A stretch of DNA of 64,000 nt from Flavobacteriaceae bacterium 3519-10 (GCA_000023725.1 CP001673.1:1560342-1624341); one strand, 5' to 3'; shown: positions 25,071 through 34,416, counted from the stretch's first letter. The notes: generated from the sequence alone by a model not told the origin. A program made the numbers and translations.

Positions 25071-26993
25071 TCATAAAATCCTGAACAGTTTTTCGTCGAG
25101 TTCTTTTCTTAAATGCGTAAGTGTAATAATCTTTTTATAGGTTTCATCGTTGTTTTCGGAGTCGGTGAGTGCCAATTTCAAATCTCTGATGATCTTCATG
25201 ATATATTCACGTTTGTGGCGGAAAATCACGTCCTGCACAAGCTTAGGCACCACCTCTTCTTCCGAGCTGAAGAAAATCTGGTGTTTGCCCCAATCGCTGG
25301 TTTCATAAGGTTCCACAAAAGCATCAGCCACTTTGCCCGAAATATTTTCGTCGAGTAAAGTCATAAAAAAGTTGCCGGCACGAAGTTCATTCTCATCGAT
25401 ACCCTGTTTTATTTCACCGATAATTTTCAGGTTAAGCGGCGACTGTATCTCGCACTGGTCCTCTTCCAGATGCCCGATAATTTCTTCTATAACGGTAATC
25501 TGGTAGCCGTTGTTCTCCTCATCAACGCGGTCTACAACTCTGTCGCCGTATTTCAGCATCAGTTCCACAAGCTTTTCTTCAAGCACAAGAAGCGGATCGA
25601 TCGTCACCGTATTTTCCGGAACTACCTGGAGTTTTTGCGGCGTTTCCTGCTCTTTTCGGGTTTGGGGCGAAACCTGCTGTTTCCGCATTTGTTGCTGAAC
25701 ATTCAGTTCGTTAAAAAGCGACTGTTCCGAAAGTCCGAATTTTGTCGAAACCTCTTTCAGATAAACCTCCTGTTTCAGTGCGTTCTGCACAAATGCAACC
25801 GATTTCACAATGTCGCGAATCGCCTCAGCTTTTTTTGCAGGATCACCGCCGGCCTCTTTAAGCAAAACTTCAGCTTTAAATTCGATAAAATCCTTGGCTT
25901 CAGTGCTAATGAAGCGTTCAACGAAATCCTGCGGATGTTTTCGCGCAAACGAATCCGGATCGTCGCCGTCCGGAAACAGCAGGATTCTGATATTCATCGA
26001 TTCCGAGAGCAGCATATCGATACTTCTGAAACTGGCCTTGATTCCGGCTGCATCTCCATCAAACAGGATCGTTACGTTCTCGGTAAGCCGCTTGATGAGC
26101 TTAATCTGTTCCACCGTAAGCGCGGTTCCCGAACTTGAAACTACATGCTCAATTCCCGCCTGATGCAGCGCAATCACGTCCATATAACCTTCCACCAGAA
26201 GGCAGAGATTATTCTTAGAAATTGCCTGTTTGCTTTGGTTAAGGCCGTACAGAACTTGCGATTTATGATAAATTTCGGTTTCGGGCGAGTTCAGATATTT
26301 CGCGGTCTTTACATTATTTCTGAGGATCCTTCCTCCGAAACCAAGTACGCGGCCCGAAAAACTGTGAATCGGAAAAATAACACGTTCACGGAAACGGTCG
26401 ATACCATTCGGCGCGTTTTCGGGATATATGGAAAGTCCGGATTTTTCCAGAATCTCTTTGGAGTAGCCTTTATCAATCGCGAAGCTGGTGAAGGCATCTT
26501 TCTGTTCGGGCGCATAACCCAACTGGAATTTCGAGATAATGTCATCGCGCAAATCGCGCTCTTTGAAATAGGAATAGCCAATCGCCCTTCCCTCCTCGGT
26601 TTCAAGCTGCTCCTGAAAAAAACTGTTTGCAATTTCATGGATTTTATAGAGTACTTCCTTGTCGGTTTGCGACTGTTTTTCCTCAACAGTTAACTCACGT
26701 TTATCTTCTTCAATCTCAATTCCGTACTTTTTGGCGGCATGGCGAAGCGCTTCCGGGTACGTAAAACTTTCGATTTCCATCAGAAAAGAAATCGCCGTTC
26801 CGCCTTTTCCACTCGAGAAATCCTTCCAGATCTGCTTACTTGGCGAAACCACGAAACTCGGTGTTTTCTCGTCGTGAAACGGGCTCAGGCCTTTGAAATT
26901 GGAGCCTGCACGTTTAAGTTGCACGTATTCGCCGATAATTTCCTCCACGCGAATGGTTGAAAAGATCTTGTCGATTGTGGCTTTGGAAATCAT
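25071..26993 (-). CDS. dnaG: DNA primase, with degenerate zinc-binding motif
   Basis: A 640-residue DnaG that makes RNA primers for replication. The N-terminal CHC2-type domain keeps the fold (GLSPFHDEKTPSFVVSP) but has lost three of four zinc ligands. The positions equal to E. coli C40, H43, C61 and C64 are Ser 37, His 40, Asp 58 and Ser 61. The catalytic core and TOPRIM (LLVEGYMDVIAL, TILFDGDAAG) look intact, followed by a C-terminal helicase-binding region. The loss is consistent with what I remember of other flavobacterial primases, so it is probably a lineage trait and not decay. Confidence 0.92.
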   Translation of the reverse strand: MISKATIDKIFSTIRVEEIIGEYVQLKRAGSNFKGLSPFHDEKTPSFVVSPSKQIWKDFSSGKGGTAISFLMEIESFTYPEALRHAAKKYGIEIEEDKRELTVEEKQSQTDKEVLYKIHEIANSFFQEQLETEEGRAIGYSYFKERDLRDDIISKFQLGYAPEQKDAFTSFAIDKGYSKEILEKSGLSIYPENAPNGIDRFRERVIFPIHSFSGRVLGFGGRILRNNVKTAKYLNSPETEIYHKSQVLYGLNQSKQAISKNNLCLLVEGYMDVIALHQAGIEHVVSSSGTALTVEQIKLIKRLTENVTILFDGDAAGIKASFRSIDMLLSESMNIRILLFPDGDDPDSFARKHPQDFVERFISTEAKDFIEFKAEVLLKEAGGDPAKKAEAIRDIVKSVAFVQNALKQEVYLKEVSTKFGLSEQSLFNELNVQQQMRKQQVSPQTRKEQETPQKLQVVPENTVTIDPLLVLEEKLVELMLKYGDRVVDRVDEENNGYQITVIEEIIGHLEEDQCEIQSPLNLKIIGEIKQGIDENELRAGNFFMTLLDENISGKVADAFVEPYETSDWGKHQIFFSSEEEVVPKLVQDVIFRHKREYIMKIIRDLKLALTDSENNDETYKKIITLTHLRKELDEKLFRIL

Positions 26994-27035
26994 TTGGTAA
27001 AAATAGGGATTTTGTTCACTTTAAGTCGAATTATT

Positions 27036-27165
27036 TGGGCGTATCCCTCGCCGGCGCTTACATCAGCGGTGCATATTTCCAGCCGCACGGGTCGGGCTCT
27101 TCACTGCAAGTCCTCCCCGCCGCGGCGGGTCCGGGCTTTCCGTCGCGATCCCTTACGCGGAGTTA
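27036..27165. repeat. GC-rich intergenic element, repeat-palindrome-repeat
   Basis: A GC-rich block in the dnaG-asparaginase gap. Two related 23-base units begin CGGGCT at 27093 and 27132. Between them is the perfect palindrome CCCGCCGCGGCGGG (27116-27129). The sequence style (GGGCGTATCCC at the left, ATCCCTTACGCGG at the right) resembles elements I recall from many flavobacterial genomes. It encodes no plausible protein, and its function is unknown. Confidence 0.6.
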
Positions 27166-27227
27166 TCTATAATTTACGATTTCCTGCAGTTTAAGACTGA
27201 CATGGGATCTCTACAAAATCACTTATC

Positions 27228-27250
27228 GGCGCTCGCTTCGCTCGCGCCCC
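27228..27250. repeat. Short GC-rich repeat/hairpin before the asparaginase promoter
   Basis: GGCGC and GCGCC arms enclose GCTCGC-TTC-GCTCGC, a direct repeat, followed by CCCC. It ends about 12 bases before the -7 element of the next gene. It could be a hairpin in DNA or RNA; the role is not known. Confidence 0.4.
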
Positions 27251-27261
27251 AAATTTTTCGC

Positions 27262-27269
27262 TAATTTTG
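27262..27269 (+). promoter_or_regulatory. -7 element of the isoaspartyl peptidase gene
   Basis: TAATTTTG, 15 bases before the ATG at 27285. Confidence 0.55.
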
Positions 27270-27284
27270 GCGAAATTTAAACCC

Positions 27285-28280
27285 ATGAAAAAGTCTGCAC
27301 TTGCACTTTTGCTGTTCGCTTCAGCCCTTTGTTTTGCACAGAAAAAGTATGTGATGGTAATTCATGGTGGTGCCGGAACCATTACCAGAGCAGCCATGAC
27401 GCCTGAAAAAGAAGCCGCTTACCGCCAGAAACTTGCCGAAGCCTTACGAACAGGCTATGGTGAAATACAGAGCGGTAAATCATCGGTTGAAGCTGTAGCA
27501 GCGGCAATTACTCTCCTGGAGGATTCCCCGCTTTTTAACGCCGGGAAAGGCTCAGTTTTTACCAGCGACGGACAAAATGAAATGGACGCTGCGATAATGT
27601 TTGGAAAAAATAAATCCGCAGGCGCTGTTGCTGGCGTTCAAACCATTAAAAACCCGATCAAAGCAGCCATCGCTGTGATGGAAGAATCTGAACATGTGAT
27701 GCTCAGCGGGCGCGGTGCCGAAAAATTCGCGCAGGAAAAAGGCCTTGACATCGTGCTTCCCTCCTATTTCTGGACAAAAGACCGATGGGATGGTTTGCAG
27801 AAAGCGAAGCAGAATGAAAATTCAAAAAAAACTTCAAAGATTTACCCGAAAAATTCATTTGATATCGACCAGAAATTCGGCACCGTCGGGGCCGTCGCAT
27901 TAGATAAAGACGGAAATCTCGCCGCCGGAACATCCACCGGAGGAATGACGAATAAGAAATGGAACCGCATCGGCGATGCGCCCATCATTGGCGCTGGAAC
28001 CTACGCCAACGGTCAGGTCGGTATTTCTGCGACTGGTTGGGGTGAGTTTTTCATCCGCGCAACCGCGGCCAGAACCCTAGCTGCCAAAATGGAATATCAC
28101 AATAAAAATATTGAAACAGCAGCCGAAGAAGTCATCCATGAAATTGAAGAAATGGGCGGCGACGGTGGCTTAATCGCACTAGACAAAGACGGGAATGTCG
28201 CGATGCCTTTCAATACAGCCGGGATGTACCGCGGAACTGTGACCAATAAAGGCGAAATTGAAGTCCTGATTTTCAAATAA
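27285..28280 (+). CDS. Isoaspartyl peptidase / L-asparaginase (Ntn hydrolase), secreted
   Basis: A 331-residue N-terminal-nucleophile hydrolase. A signal peptide (MKKSALALLLFASALCFAQ) is followed by HGGAGTI, GKGSVF, and the autocleavage site FGTVGAVA, with Thr 200 as the new N-terminal nucleophile. GTSTGGM and GAGTYA complete the site. It removes beta-aspartyl residues from peptides or hydrolyses asparagine, here probably in the periplasm. The frame opens at a TTG (27267) inside the -7 element, so the ATG is preferred. tsaE follows six bases later and is probably cotranscribed. Confidence 0.9.
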   Translation: MKKSALALLLFASALCFAQKKYVMVIHGGAGTITRAAMTPEKEAAYRQKLAEALRTGYGEIQSGKSSVEAVAAAITLLEDSPLFNAGKGSVFTSDGQNEMDAAIMFGKNKSAGAVAGVQTIKNPIKAAIAVMEESEHVMLSGRGAEKFAQEKGLDIVLPSYFWTKDRWDGLQKAKQNENSKKTSKIYPKNSFDIDQKFGTVGAVALDKDGNLAAGTSTGGMTNKKWNRIGDAPIIGAGTYANGQVGISATGWGEFFIRATAARTLAAKMEYHNKNIETAAEEVIHEIEEMGGDGGLIALDKDGNVAMPFNTAGMYRGTVTNKGEIEVLIFK

Positions 28281-28286
28281 TATCTT

Positions 28287-28694
28287 ATGAATTTCCAGAT
28301 AAATACGCTTGAATCCTGGCAAAGTGTTGTCGATCAGATTCTACCCGAACTGCAACACAATATTCTTCTGTTAAAAGGAAACCTCGGCGCCGGTAAAACC
28401 ACTTTCACTAAATTTTTGCTTAAAAATATCGGCAGTACAGATGATGTGTCCTCGCCTACATATGCAATCGTAAACGAATATAACTCGCCGAAAGGCAAGA
28501 TTTACCACTTCGACCTGTACCGCATGAACAGCATTGAAGAAGTATATGACATCGGTATCGAAGAATATCTTGATAACGCGTTTCTGTGCATTATCGAATG
28601 GCCCGAAATTTACGAAACAGAACTTACGGGACTTCCGCATCACGAGATTTCTATCACTACGGACAGCGACGTGAGGACAGTCACTTTCAGCTAA
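28287..28694 (+). CDS. tsaE: tRNA threonylcarbamoyladenosine biosynthesis ATPase TsaE
   Basis: A 135-residue P-loop protein of normal TsaE length. Walker A is GNLGAGKTT near residues 33-41, and SSPTYAIVNEY and YHFDLYRM are the switch-like TsaE motifs, with a terminal-half IEWPE. It works with TsaB and TsaD to make t6A37 on ANN-decoding tRNAs. It starts six bases after the asparaginase gene, a common sort of flavobacterial arrangement. Confidence 0.93.
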   Translation: MNFQINTLESWQSVVDQILPELQHNILLLKGNLGAGKTTFTKFLLKNIGSTDDVSSPTYAIVNEYNSPKGKIYHFDLYRMNSIEEVYDIGIEEYLDNAFLCIIEWPEIYETELTGLPHHEISITTDSDVRTVTFS

Positions 28695-28718
28695 TGGATT
28701 TTACTCATGAAATCATTG

Positions 28719-28726
28719 TATATTTG
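28719..28726 (+). promoter_or_regulatory. -7 element of the alanine dehydrogenase gene
   Basis: TATATTTG, 58 bases before the start codon. Confidence 0.5.
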
Positions 28727-28784
28727 TAGCTTGAATTATTGGTTATTAAATCCTTAAAAGTTGCACAACGCAATAATCTAAATA

Positions 28785-29978
28785 ATGAGCAGTACACACG
28801 TCTTCACGCCTTTTTCAGAACAGGAACTCATGCCGCACGAAGAGAAACTTGAAGTAGTAAAAAAAGGGAAACAGTTCAGCATCGGCATACCCAAAGAAAC
28901 CTGCCTAAACGAACGCAGAACCTGCATAACGCCGGATGCCGTACAGGTTTTGGTTCAGAATGGCCACGAGATCATTGTGGAAGCAGGCGCGGGCGAAGGC
29001 TCTTTCTTTACGGACCTGCAGTATTCCGAAGCCGGAGCACAGATTACACCGGATGCGCAGGAGGCTTTCCGCCAGGACCTTGTCCTTAAAATCAATCCGC
29101 CAACCAGTGAGGAAATTGATTTTCTTAAACCTTGCGCATACCTAATTTCTGCGTTGCAGATCAACCTACGCGACAAAGAATACTTCCGCCAGCTCGCTGA
29201 AAAAAAAGTAAATGCAATTGCCTTCGATTTTATAATTGACGAGTACAAGCAACTTTCACTGGTGCGGCTTATCGGAGAAATCGCAGGTAACATTTCCATC
29301 CTTTACGCAGCCGAACTTTTGGCACTATCAAACGGATTGATGCTGGGTGGAATTACCGGTGTTCGACCTACAGAAGTGGTGATCATCGGAGCCGGAATCG
29401 TTGGTGAATTTGCTACTAAAGCAGCCTTGGGGCTTGGTGCCAGCGTGAAAGTTTTTGATAATTCGCTTTCAAAACTACGCCGACTGCACATGATGGTCGA
29501 CGGGCGTGTACCGACTTCCATTATTGATCCTAAAGAACTTTCAAAAAGCCTCAGACGTGCCGACGTGGTAATTGGTGCGTTCTCGAAAATCAGTTTATCT
29601 CCTATCGTAACCGAGGAAATGGTGATGCAGATGAAAAAAGGCAGCGTGATTATCGACGTTACCATAGACAACGGAAAAGTAATTGAAACCTCTGAACTTA
29701 CGGATATGGAAAATCCGTACATCGTGAAACACGGAGTGATCCATTGCGGTTTGCCGAACCTTACGTCTAAAATGCCGCGTACCACTACAAAAGCGATATC
29801 TAACTTTTTCCTGAGTTACCTCCTAAACTACGACGAAGAAGGCGGTTTCGAGAATATGCTGGTCCGCAAAAACGAAATAAAGCAGTCGCTCTACATGTAT
29901 AAAGGCCGCCATACCAAAAAAATTATCTGCGACCGTTTCGGTCTTAACTATCACGACATCAATCTTTTAATATTCTAG
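28785..29978 (+). CDS. ald: Alanine dehydrogenase
   Basis: A 397-residue enzyme of the AlaDH/PNT family. GIPKETCLNERRTCITPDAV is the N-terminal substrate domain signature. The NAD-binding loop reads IIGAGIVGEFATKAAL near residue 205. It catalyses reversible oxidative deamination of alanine to pyruvate. It is longer than classic AlaDH (~370), with about 25 extra residues at each end, as I remember for Bacteroidota copies. The next gene begins on the base after its stop codon, so translational coupling is likely. sdaA (serine to pyruvate) lies 1.2 kb downstream, so the neighbourhood handles amino-acid-derived pyruvate. Confidence 0.88.
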   Translation: MSSTHVFTPFSEQELMPHEEKLEVVKKGKQFSIGIPKETCLNERRTCITPDAVQVLVQNGHEIIVEAGAGEGSFFTDLQYSEAGAQITPDAQEAFRQDLVLKINPPTSEEIDFLKPCAYLISALQINLRDKEYFRQLAEKKVNAIAFDFIIDEYKQLSLVRLIGEIAGNISILYAAELLALSNGLMLGGITGVRPTEVVIIGAGIVGEFATKAALGLGASVKVFDNSLSKLRRLHMMVDGRVPTSIIDPKELSKSLRRADVVIGAFSKISLSPIVTEEMVMQMKKGSVIIDVTIDNGKVIETSELTDMENPYIVKHGVIHCGLPNLTSKMPRTTTKAISNFFLSYLLNYDEEGGFENMLVRKNEIKQSLYMYKGRHTKKIICDRFGLNYHDINLLIF

Positions 29979-30350
29979 ATGAGGAAACTTAAATTTTTTG
30001 CGATCGGGTTCATTCCGGGTCTGCTTCTGGTATTTTTCATCCTGAATAAAAAAGGGGCAAGTTGCAGTGGATATTTGCCAAATTCACGCGTGATTGCCGA
30101 ATCACTCTCAAAAGAAGCAATTTATTCAGATGCATTTTCTGCTGAAATGAAGGCTAATAACATCAGTGAAGAATTTCTGAAAGACAGCATCATGACAACC
30201 GGCAACGTAGATTTCGATAAAAGCCGTGCGCAGCAGAAGCCGTGCCCGACCTATGTTTTACTGTATCCGAAGAAAAATCCGCGTTTCGAAATCAGTTTCG
30301 AAAAATGTACTGACAAAACCACGTATCAGACTTTAAATAAAATCCGGTAG
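29979..30350 (+). CDS. Membrane-anchored protein of unknown function
   Basis: A 123-residue protein with one N-terminal membrane segment (residues ~5-22, FFAIGFIPGLLLVFFIL) and a soluble, probably periplasmic domain carrying three Cys (GASCSGYL, KPCPTYVL, FEKCTDK). I do not recognise a family. It begins directly at the base after the alanine dehydrogenase stop and is followed 16 bases later by tyrA, so it sits inside an ald-tyrA transcript. Confidence 0.65.
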   Translation: MRKLKFFAIGFIPGLLLVFFILNKKGASCSGYLPNSRVIAESLSKEAIYSDAFSAEMKANNISEEFLKDSIMTTGNVDFDKSRAQQKPCPTYVLLYPKKNPRFEISFEKCTDKTTYQTLNKIR

Positions 30351-30366
30351 TGGAACTTACTTTTCA

Positions 30367-31218
30367 ATGAAAATCACAGTAATCGGTGTCGGACTCATTG
30401 GCGGATCTATCGCGCTGAAATTAAAAGCAACAGGCTTCGCAGCCTACGTTTTCGGTGTCGATAATAACCAATCGCACCTTCAAAAAGCTAAAGTTCTCGG
30501 CATTATCGACGAAATTTCCTCTTTAGAAGACGCGCTTGCAGCTTCAGACCTGATCATCATTGCAATTCCTGTGGATGCATCGAAAGATGTTCTGCCGAAA
30601 ATAATGGACCGCATCATGCCACATCAGACCGTAATGGACGCAGGTTCAACCAAAGCTGAAATCGTAAAAGCTGTGCAGAATCATCCCAGCAGGAAGCGCT
30701 TCGTAGCGTTTCATCCAATGTGGGGAACGGAAAATTCAGGACCGGAATCTGCACTTTCAGACAGTTTCACAGGCCGTGCTGCAGTGATATGCGATCGCGA
30801 GCATTCGGATGATGACGCATTAAATACCGTAGAAAAAGTGGCCGCTAACCTCGGTATGCACGTCATTTACATGAGTGCCACCGATCACGACCTTCATACC
30901 GCCTACATTTCGCATATCTCGCACATTACTTCATACGCTTTGGCCAACACAGTGCTGGGCAAGGAACGCGAAGAAGAGACAATTTTTCAGCTTGCAAGCA
31001 CGGGGTTTTCGAGCACGGTGCGGCTTGCGAAATCACATCCTGAAATGTGGGTTCCCATCTTCAAACAAAACCGCGAAAATGTTCTTGATGTACTTAATGA
31101 ACATATTTCGCAGCTCGAAAAATTCAAAGCTGCGCTTGAACAAGAAAATTTCGGCATGCTCGAAGGCCTGATTTTGAATGCGAATAAAATCCGCGGCATT
31201 TTAGATAAGAAATCCTAG
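30367..31218 (+). CDS. tyrA: Prephenate dehydrogenase
   Basis: A 283-residue NAD(P)-dependent enzyme that converts prephenate to 4-hydroxyphenylpyruvate for tyrosine synthesis. The Rossmann loop is GVGLIGGSIALKLK at residues 6-19, and later signatures are DAGSTKAEIV, HPMWGTE and YISHISHI. No chorismate mutase or ACT domain is fused. Its end overlaps the end of sdaA on the other strand by four bases. The tryptophan operon lies 17 kb away, so aromatic genes are scattered here. Confidence 0.9.
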   Translation: MKITVIGVGLIGGSIALKLKATGFAAYVFGVDNNQSHLQKAKVLGIIDEISSLEDALAASDLIIIAIPVDASKDVLPKIMDRIMPHQTVMDAGSTKAEIVKAVQNHPSRKRFVAFHPMWGTENSGPESALSDSFTGRAAVICDREHSDDDALNTVEKVAANLGMHVIYMSATDHDLHTAYISHISHITSYALANTVLGKEREEETIFQLASTGFSSTVRLAKSHPEMWVPIFKQNRENVLDVLNEHISQLEKFKAALEQENFGMLEGLILNANKIRGILDKKS

Positions 31219-32633
31219 CATTCCGCTACATTCACCGCAATTGCAAGGCCACCTTCTGAAGTTTCCTTGAAGCGGTCGCTCATACTTTGCGCAGTTTCCC
31301 ACATCGACTGTATTACCTGATCGAGAGACACTTTTGCTTTTGTAGGATCAGATTCTATCGCAATATTTGCGGCGGTAATTGCTTTAATTGCACCCATTGA
31401 ATTTCTTTCGATGCACGGAATCTGCACCAAGCCGGCGATTGGATCGCAGGTCATGCCAAGGTGATGTTCCATTGCAATTTCTGCGGCCATAAGAACCTGT
31501 CCGGGCGTTCCGCCCATTATTTCTGTGAGACCAGCAGCCGCCATTGCGGACGATACGCCCACTTCGGCCTGACAACCGCCCATCGCAGCAGATATGGTTG
31601 CGTTTTTCTTGAACAAAGTGCCAATTTCTCCCGCAACGAGAATGAAGCGGATGATATCGTCTTCGCTGTTGAACTCTGTAAATGCCTGCGCGTACATCAG
31701 AACTGCCGGAATCACGCCGCTTGCGCCGTTTGTAGGAGCGGTAATGATCCGTCCAAAGCTTGCATTTTCTTCATTTACCGCCAGCGCAAAACAAGAGACC
31801 CATTTGTTGATATTGGTAAAGGTTTCTTCGGCATCTACCACCATGCGGAACCATTCGTCCATGTTACGGTAGACTTTCTCGCCGAGCAGTTTTCGGTTTA
31901 AGCCCGCCGCGCGCCGCGTCACATTCAGACCACCAGGCAAAATGCCTTCTTTGTTGACGCCTTTGTAAATGCATTCTTTAATCTGCTGCCAGATATAAAG
32001 CGCTTCTTTCTCGGTCTCCACTTTGCTACGCCACGATTCTTCATTAAGAAAAATAAGGTCTGATATTTTATTTAATCCAAGCCTGTCCATATTAAACAGG
32101 ACATCTTTGCCATGATGACATGGATAAAGCGTGCGGACGCAGTGTTTTTCGTAAGAATTTTCTTCTTTGGTCGCGATAAACCCTCCACCAATCGAGTAAT
32201 AATCCTGAATAAGGTCTTTTCCGTTATTGAAAACAGCGCGGAAAATCATTCCGTTGGGATGAAACTCGAGCGATTTCTCTTTATTTAAAATCAGATGGTG
32301 GCCGTACCGAAAGGGTATTACTTTTTCCCCACCCAGATTAAGCGTTCCCGATGATTTGATCTCTTCAATTTTGCCGTCGATCGTTGTTGTATCGATCAGT
32401 TTAAAATTTTCGCCCGAAAGCCCGAGCATACCGGCAATATCGGTTCCGTGTCCGATACCCGTTTTGGCAAGCGAGCCGAAAAACTCGACAAAAACCTCCT
32501 GCACATCACTCAGCTGGTGATCTGTTCTGATTTGTTTTATAAAATTTTCAGCAGCATTCCACGGTCCCATTGTATGAGAACTCGAAGGGCCGATTCCAAC
32601 TTTTATTATTTCGAATACACTTATTGACTGCAT
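31215..32633 (-). CDS. sdaA: L-serine ammonia-lyase, iron-sulfur dependent, single chain
   Basis: A 472-residue one-chain serine dehydratase. The N-terminal beta domain starts at IGPSSSHTMGPW and the C-terminal alpha domain supplies the cluster Cys residues (GGCQAEVG, TCDPIAGLVQIPCIERN). It turns serine into pyruvate and ammonia using a [4Fe-4S] cluster. The gene stands alone on the minus strand with a TAATTTTG element about 25 bases upstream. Confidence 0.95.
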   Translation of the reverse strand: MQSISVFEIIKVGIGPSSSHTMGPWNAAENFIKQIRTDHQLSDVQEVFVEFFGSLAKTGIGHGTDIAGMLGLSGENFKLIDTTTIDGKIEEIKSSGTLNLGGEKVIPFRYGHHLILNKEKSLEFHPNGMIFRAVFNNGKDLIQDYYSIGGGFIATKEENSYEKHCVRTLYPCHHGKDVLFNMDRLGLNKISDLIFLNEESWRSKVETEKEALYIWQQIKECIYKGVNKEGILPGGLNVTRRAAGLNRKLLGEKVYRNMDEWFRMVVDAEETFTNINKWVSCFALAVNEENASFGRIITAPTNGASGVIPAVLMYAQAFTEFNSEDDIIRFILVAGEIGTLFKKNATISAAMGGCQAEVGVSSAMAAAGLTEIMGGTPGQVLMAAEIAMEHHLGMTCDPIAGLVQIPCIERNSMGAIKAITAANIAIESDPTKAKVSLDQVIQSMWETAQSMSDRFKETSEGGLAIAVNVAEC

Positions 32634-32658
32634 AATATTTACTAAATAGATCGACTTA

Positions 32659-32666
32659 CAAAATTA
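32659..32666 (-). promoter_or_regulatory. -7 element of sdaA
   Basis: On the minus strand this reads TAATTTTG, 25 bases before the sdaA start. Confidence 0.5.
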
Positions 32667-32742
32667 GATAATTTAAACCGAGATGCCTAACAGCAAAGAA
32701 TAAAGCACGGTTTTTGTAAAGACCTTCTAAACAACTCCGCAA

Positions 32743-34416
32743 ATGGCCACAATACCTGAAAAATTCAATAATTATTCTAAATTCATATCGTTCATTTACA
32801 AATACTGGAACAGCGACGTCTTTAAAACTGCAAGCGAAAATGCACTGAACAACACACCCGATCACGATACTGCAGAAGACTATCCATCCTATCAGGAACC
32901 CGAAGAACTGGCCGAAGATTTAAAGAAAATGGGGCCGACGTATGTGAAACTGGGGCAGCTGCTTTCCACAAGGCCTGATCTGATGCCGGAACCTTATATA
33001 AAAGCCCTTGAATCTCTACAAGATGATGTCGAGGCCATTCCATACACTATCATACAGCAGATCGTGGAAGAAGAAACCGGACAGCGGATTTCTAAAGCGT
33101 TCGAGAGTTTCGACGAAGAACCTCTCGCAAGCGCCTCGATTGGGCAGGTGCACAGAGCCGTATTGCGTTCGGGCAAACACGTTGCCGTGAAAATTCAGCG
33201 CCCGGGCATCAGGAAAAAATTCCTTGAAGATCTCGATACCTTGAAAGAGATGACCGATTTCGCCGTGAAACTTAACCAAACTGCCAAAAAATACGCAGTA
33301 GATTATGTTTTAGACGAGCTTCGGTTTATCCTTCTAAACGAACTTGATTATATAAAAGAAGCCGAAAACCTGCGTGCTTTAGGCAAAAACCTCGAGGATT
33401 ATACCAGGATTTTTGTACCACAACCCATCGATGGCTATACCACGTCTAAAATACTGACGATGGAATATGTTGACGGGAAAAAAGTAACGTCTGTTTCACC
33501 GCTTTCAAGGACCGAATACGATTATACGCCACTGGTTGACGAGCTGGTTGCCGTGTATATGAAGCAGATCATCATCGATGGTTTTGCGCACGCGGATCCG
33601 CATCCGGGCAATGTTCATCTTACAAAAGACCACAAATTAGCGCTGATGGATCTCGGAATGGTAGCCAAATTCGGACCCGAACTTCGTGAGTATATTTTAA
33701 AACTGATGATCGCCATCAGTAAATATAACGGCGCTGAAGTCGCTAAAGTGCTGCTTCAAATGAGCGAATATGAAAAAGATGCGGACCTGCAGAATTTTCA
33801 GAAAGAAATTAACCGTTTGGTGATGGAGGCGCAAAATAAAACAGCCAACGATATGCAGACCGCGCGAATGCTTATCCAAATGAACAGGGTGGCCGCAGAC
33901 AACGGAATAAAACTCGCTGTGGAGCTGAATATTTTTGGGAAGATCCTGATGAATATGGATCAGATTGTGGCTGTTCTGGCACCTAACTACGACCTCCAGA
34001 AAGCGATTGAGCGCAACGTTGAGAGTATGATGCAGAAAAAAGTGCTGAATGAGCTGAAACCTGAGCACTTTTTCACGCAGTTGCTCGAAGCTAAAAAACT
34101 GGCCGAAAGACTTCCGGAACGCCTCAACATCATCAGTGAAAGGATGGCCAACAACGAGTTCGAGATAAAAATTGATGCGATCGACGAACAGCGGCTTACC
34201 GACGGATTTCAGAAAGTGGCAAACAGAATTTCTATAGGGCTGATTATCGCGGCGCTGATTATCGGTGCAGCCTTACTGATGAAGGTGCCCACTTCTTTTA
34301 CCGTTCTGGGCTATCCGGGGCTCGCAATGATCTTTTTCTGTGCAGCCGCGGTTTTCGGTGTGTGGCTGGTTCTTAAGATGATTCTGAATGACGAAGAATT
34401 AAAATCTAAAAAATAA
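32743..34416 (+). CDS. UbiB/ABC1/AarF family kinase-like protein
   Basis: A 557-residue atypical kinase. The KxGQ motif GPTYVKLGQLLSTRPDL is near residue 70, the A-rich loop SASIGQVHRA and VAVKIQRPG follow, and then HADPHPGN (catalytic loop) and LMDLGM (in place of DFG). Two C-terminal membrane helices (GLIIAALIIGAALL, LAMIFFCAAAVFGVWL) anchor it. Relatives support quinone (here menaquinone) or other isoprenoid lipid metabolism. The gene stands alone; an alpha/beta hydrolase gene meets it end to end on the other strand. Confidence 0.88.
   Translation: MATIPEKFNNYSKFISFIYKYWNSDVFKTASENALNNTPDHDTAEDYPSYQEPEELAEDLKKMGPTYVKLGQLLSTRPDLMPEPYIKALESLQDDVEAIPYTIIQQIVEEETGQRISKAFESFDEEPLASASIGQVHRAVLRSGKHVAVKIQRPGIRKKFLEDLDTLKEMTDFAVKLNQTAKKYAVDYVLDELRFILLNELDYIKEAENLRALGKNLEDYTRIFVPQPIDGYTTSKILTMEYVDGKKVTSVSPLSRTEYDYTPLVDELVAVYMKQIIIDGFAHADPHPGNVHLTKDHKLALMDLGMVAKFGPELREYILKLMIAISKYNGAEVAKVLLQMSEYEKDADLQNFQKEINRLVMEAQNKTANDMQTARMLIQMNRVAADNGIKLAVELNIFGKILMNMDQIVAVLAPNYDLQKAIERNVESMMQKKVLNELKPEHFFTQLLEAKKLAERLPERLNIISERMANNEFEIKIDAIDEQRLTDGFQKVANRISIGLIIAALIIGAALLMKVPTSFTVLGYPGLAMIFFCAAAVFGVWLVLKMILNDEELKSKK

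Noticed and set aside
25470..26138. Long antisense open frame (222 codons) opposite dnaG
   Set aside because: It lies wholly within the conserved primase gene, has an unnatural Phe/Arg-rich composition and no start signals; it is a by-product of dnaG codon use.
26957..27194. Overlapping open frames in the GC-rich element at 27.1 kb
   Set aside because: Two frames are open only because of the GC-rich palindromic repeats; no plausible start or protein pattern.
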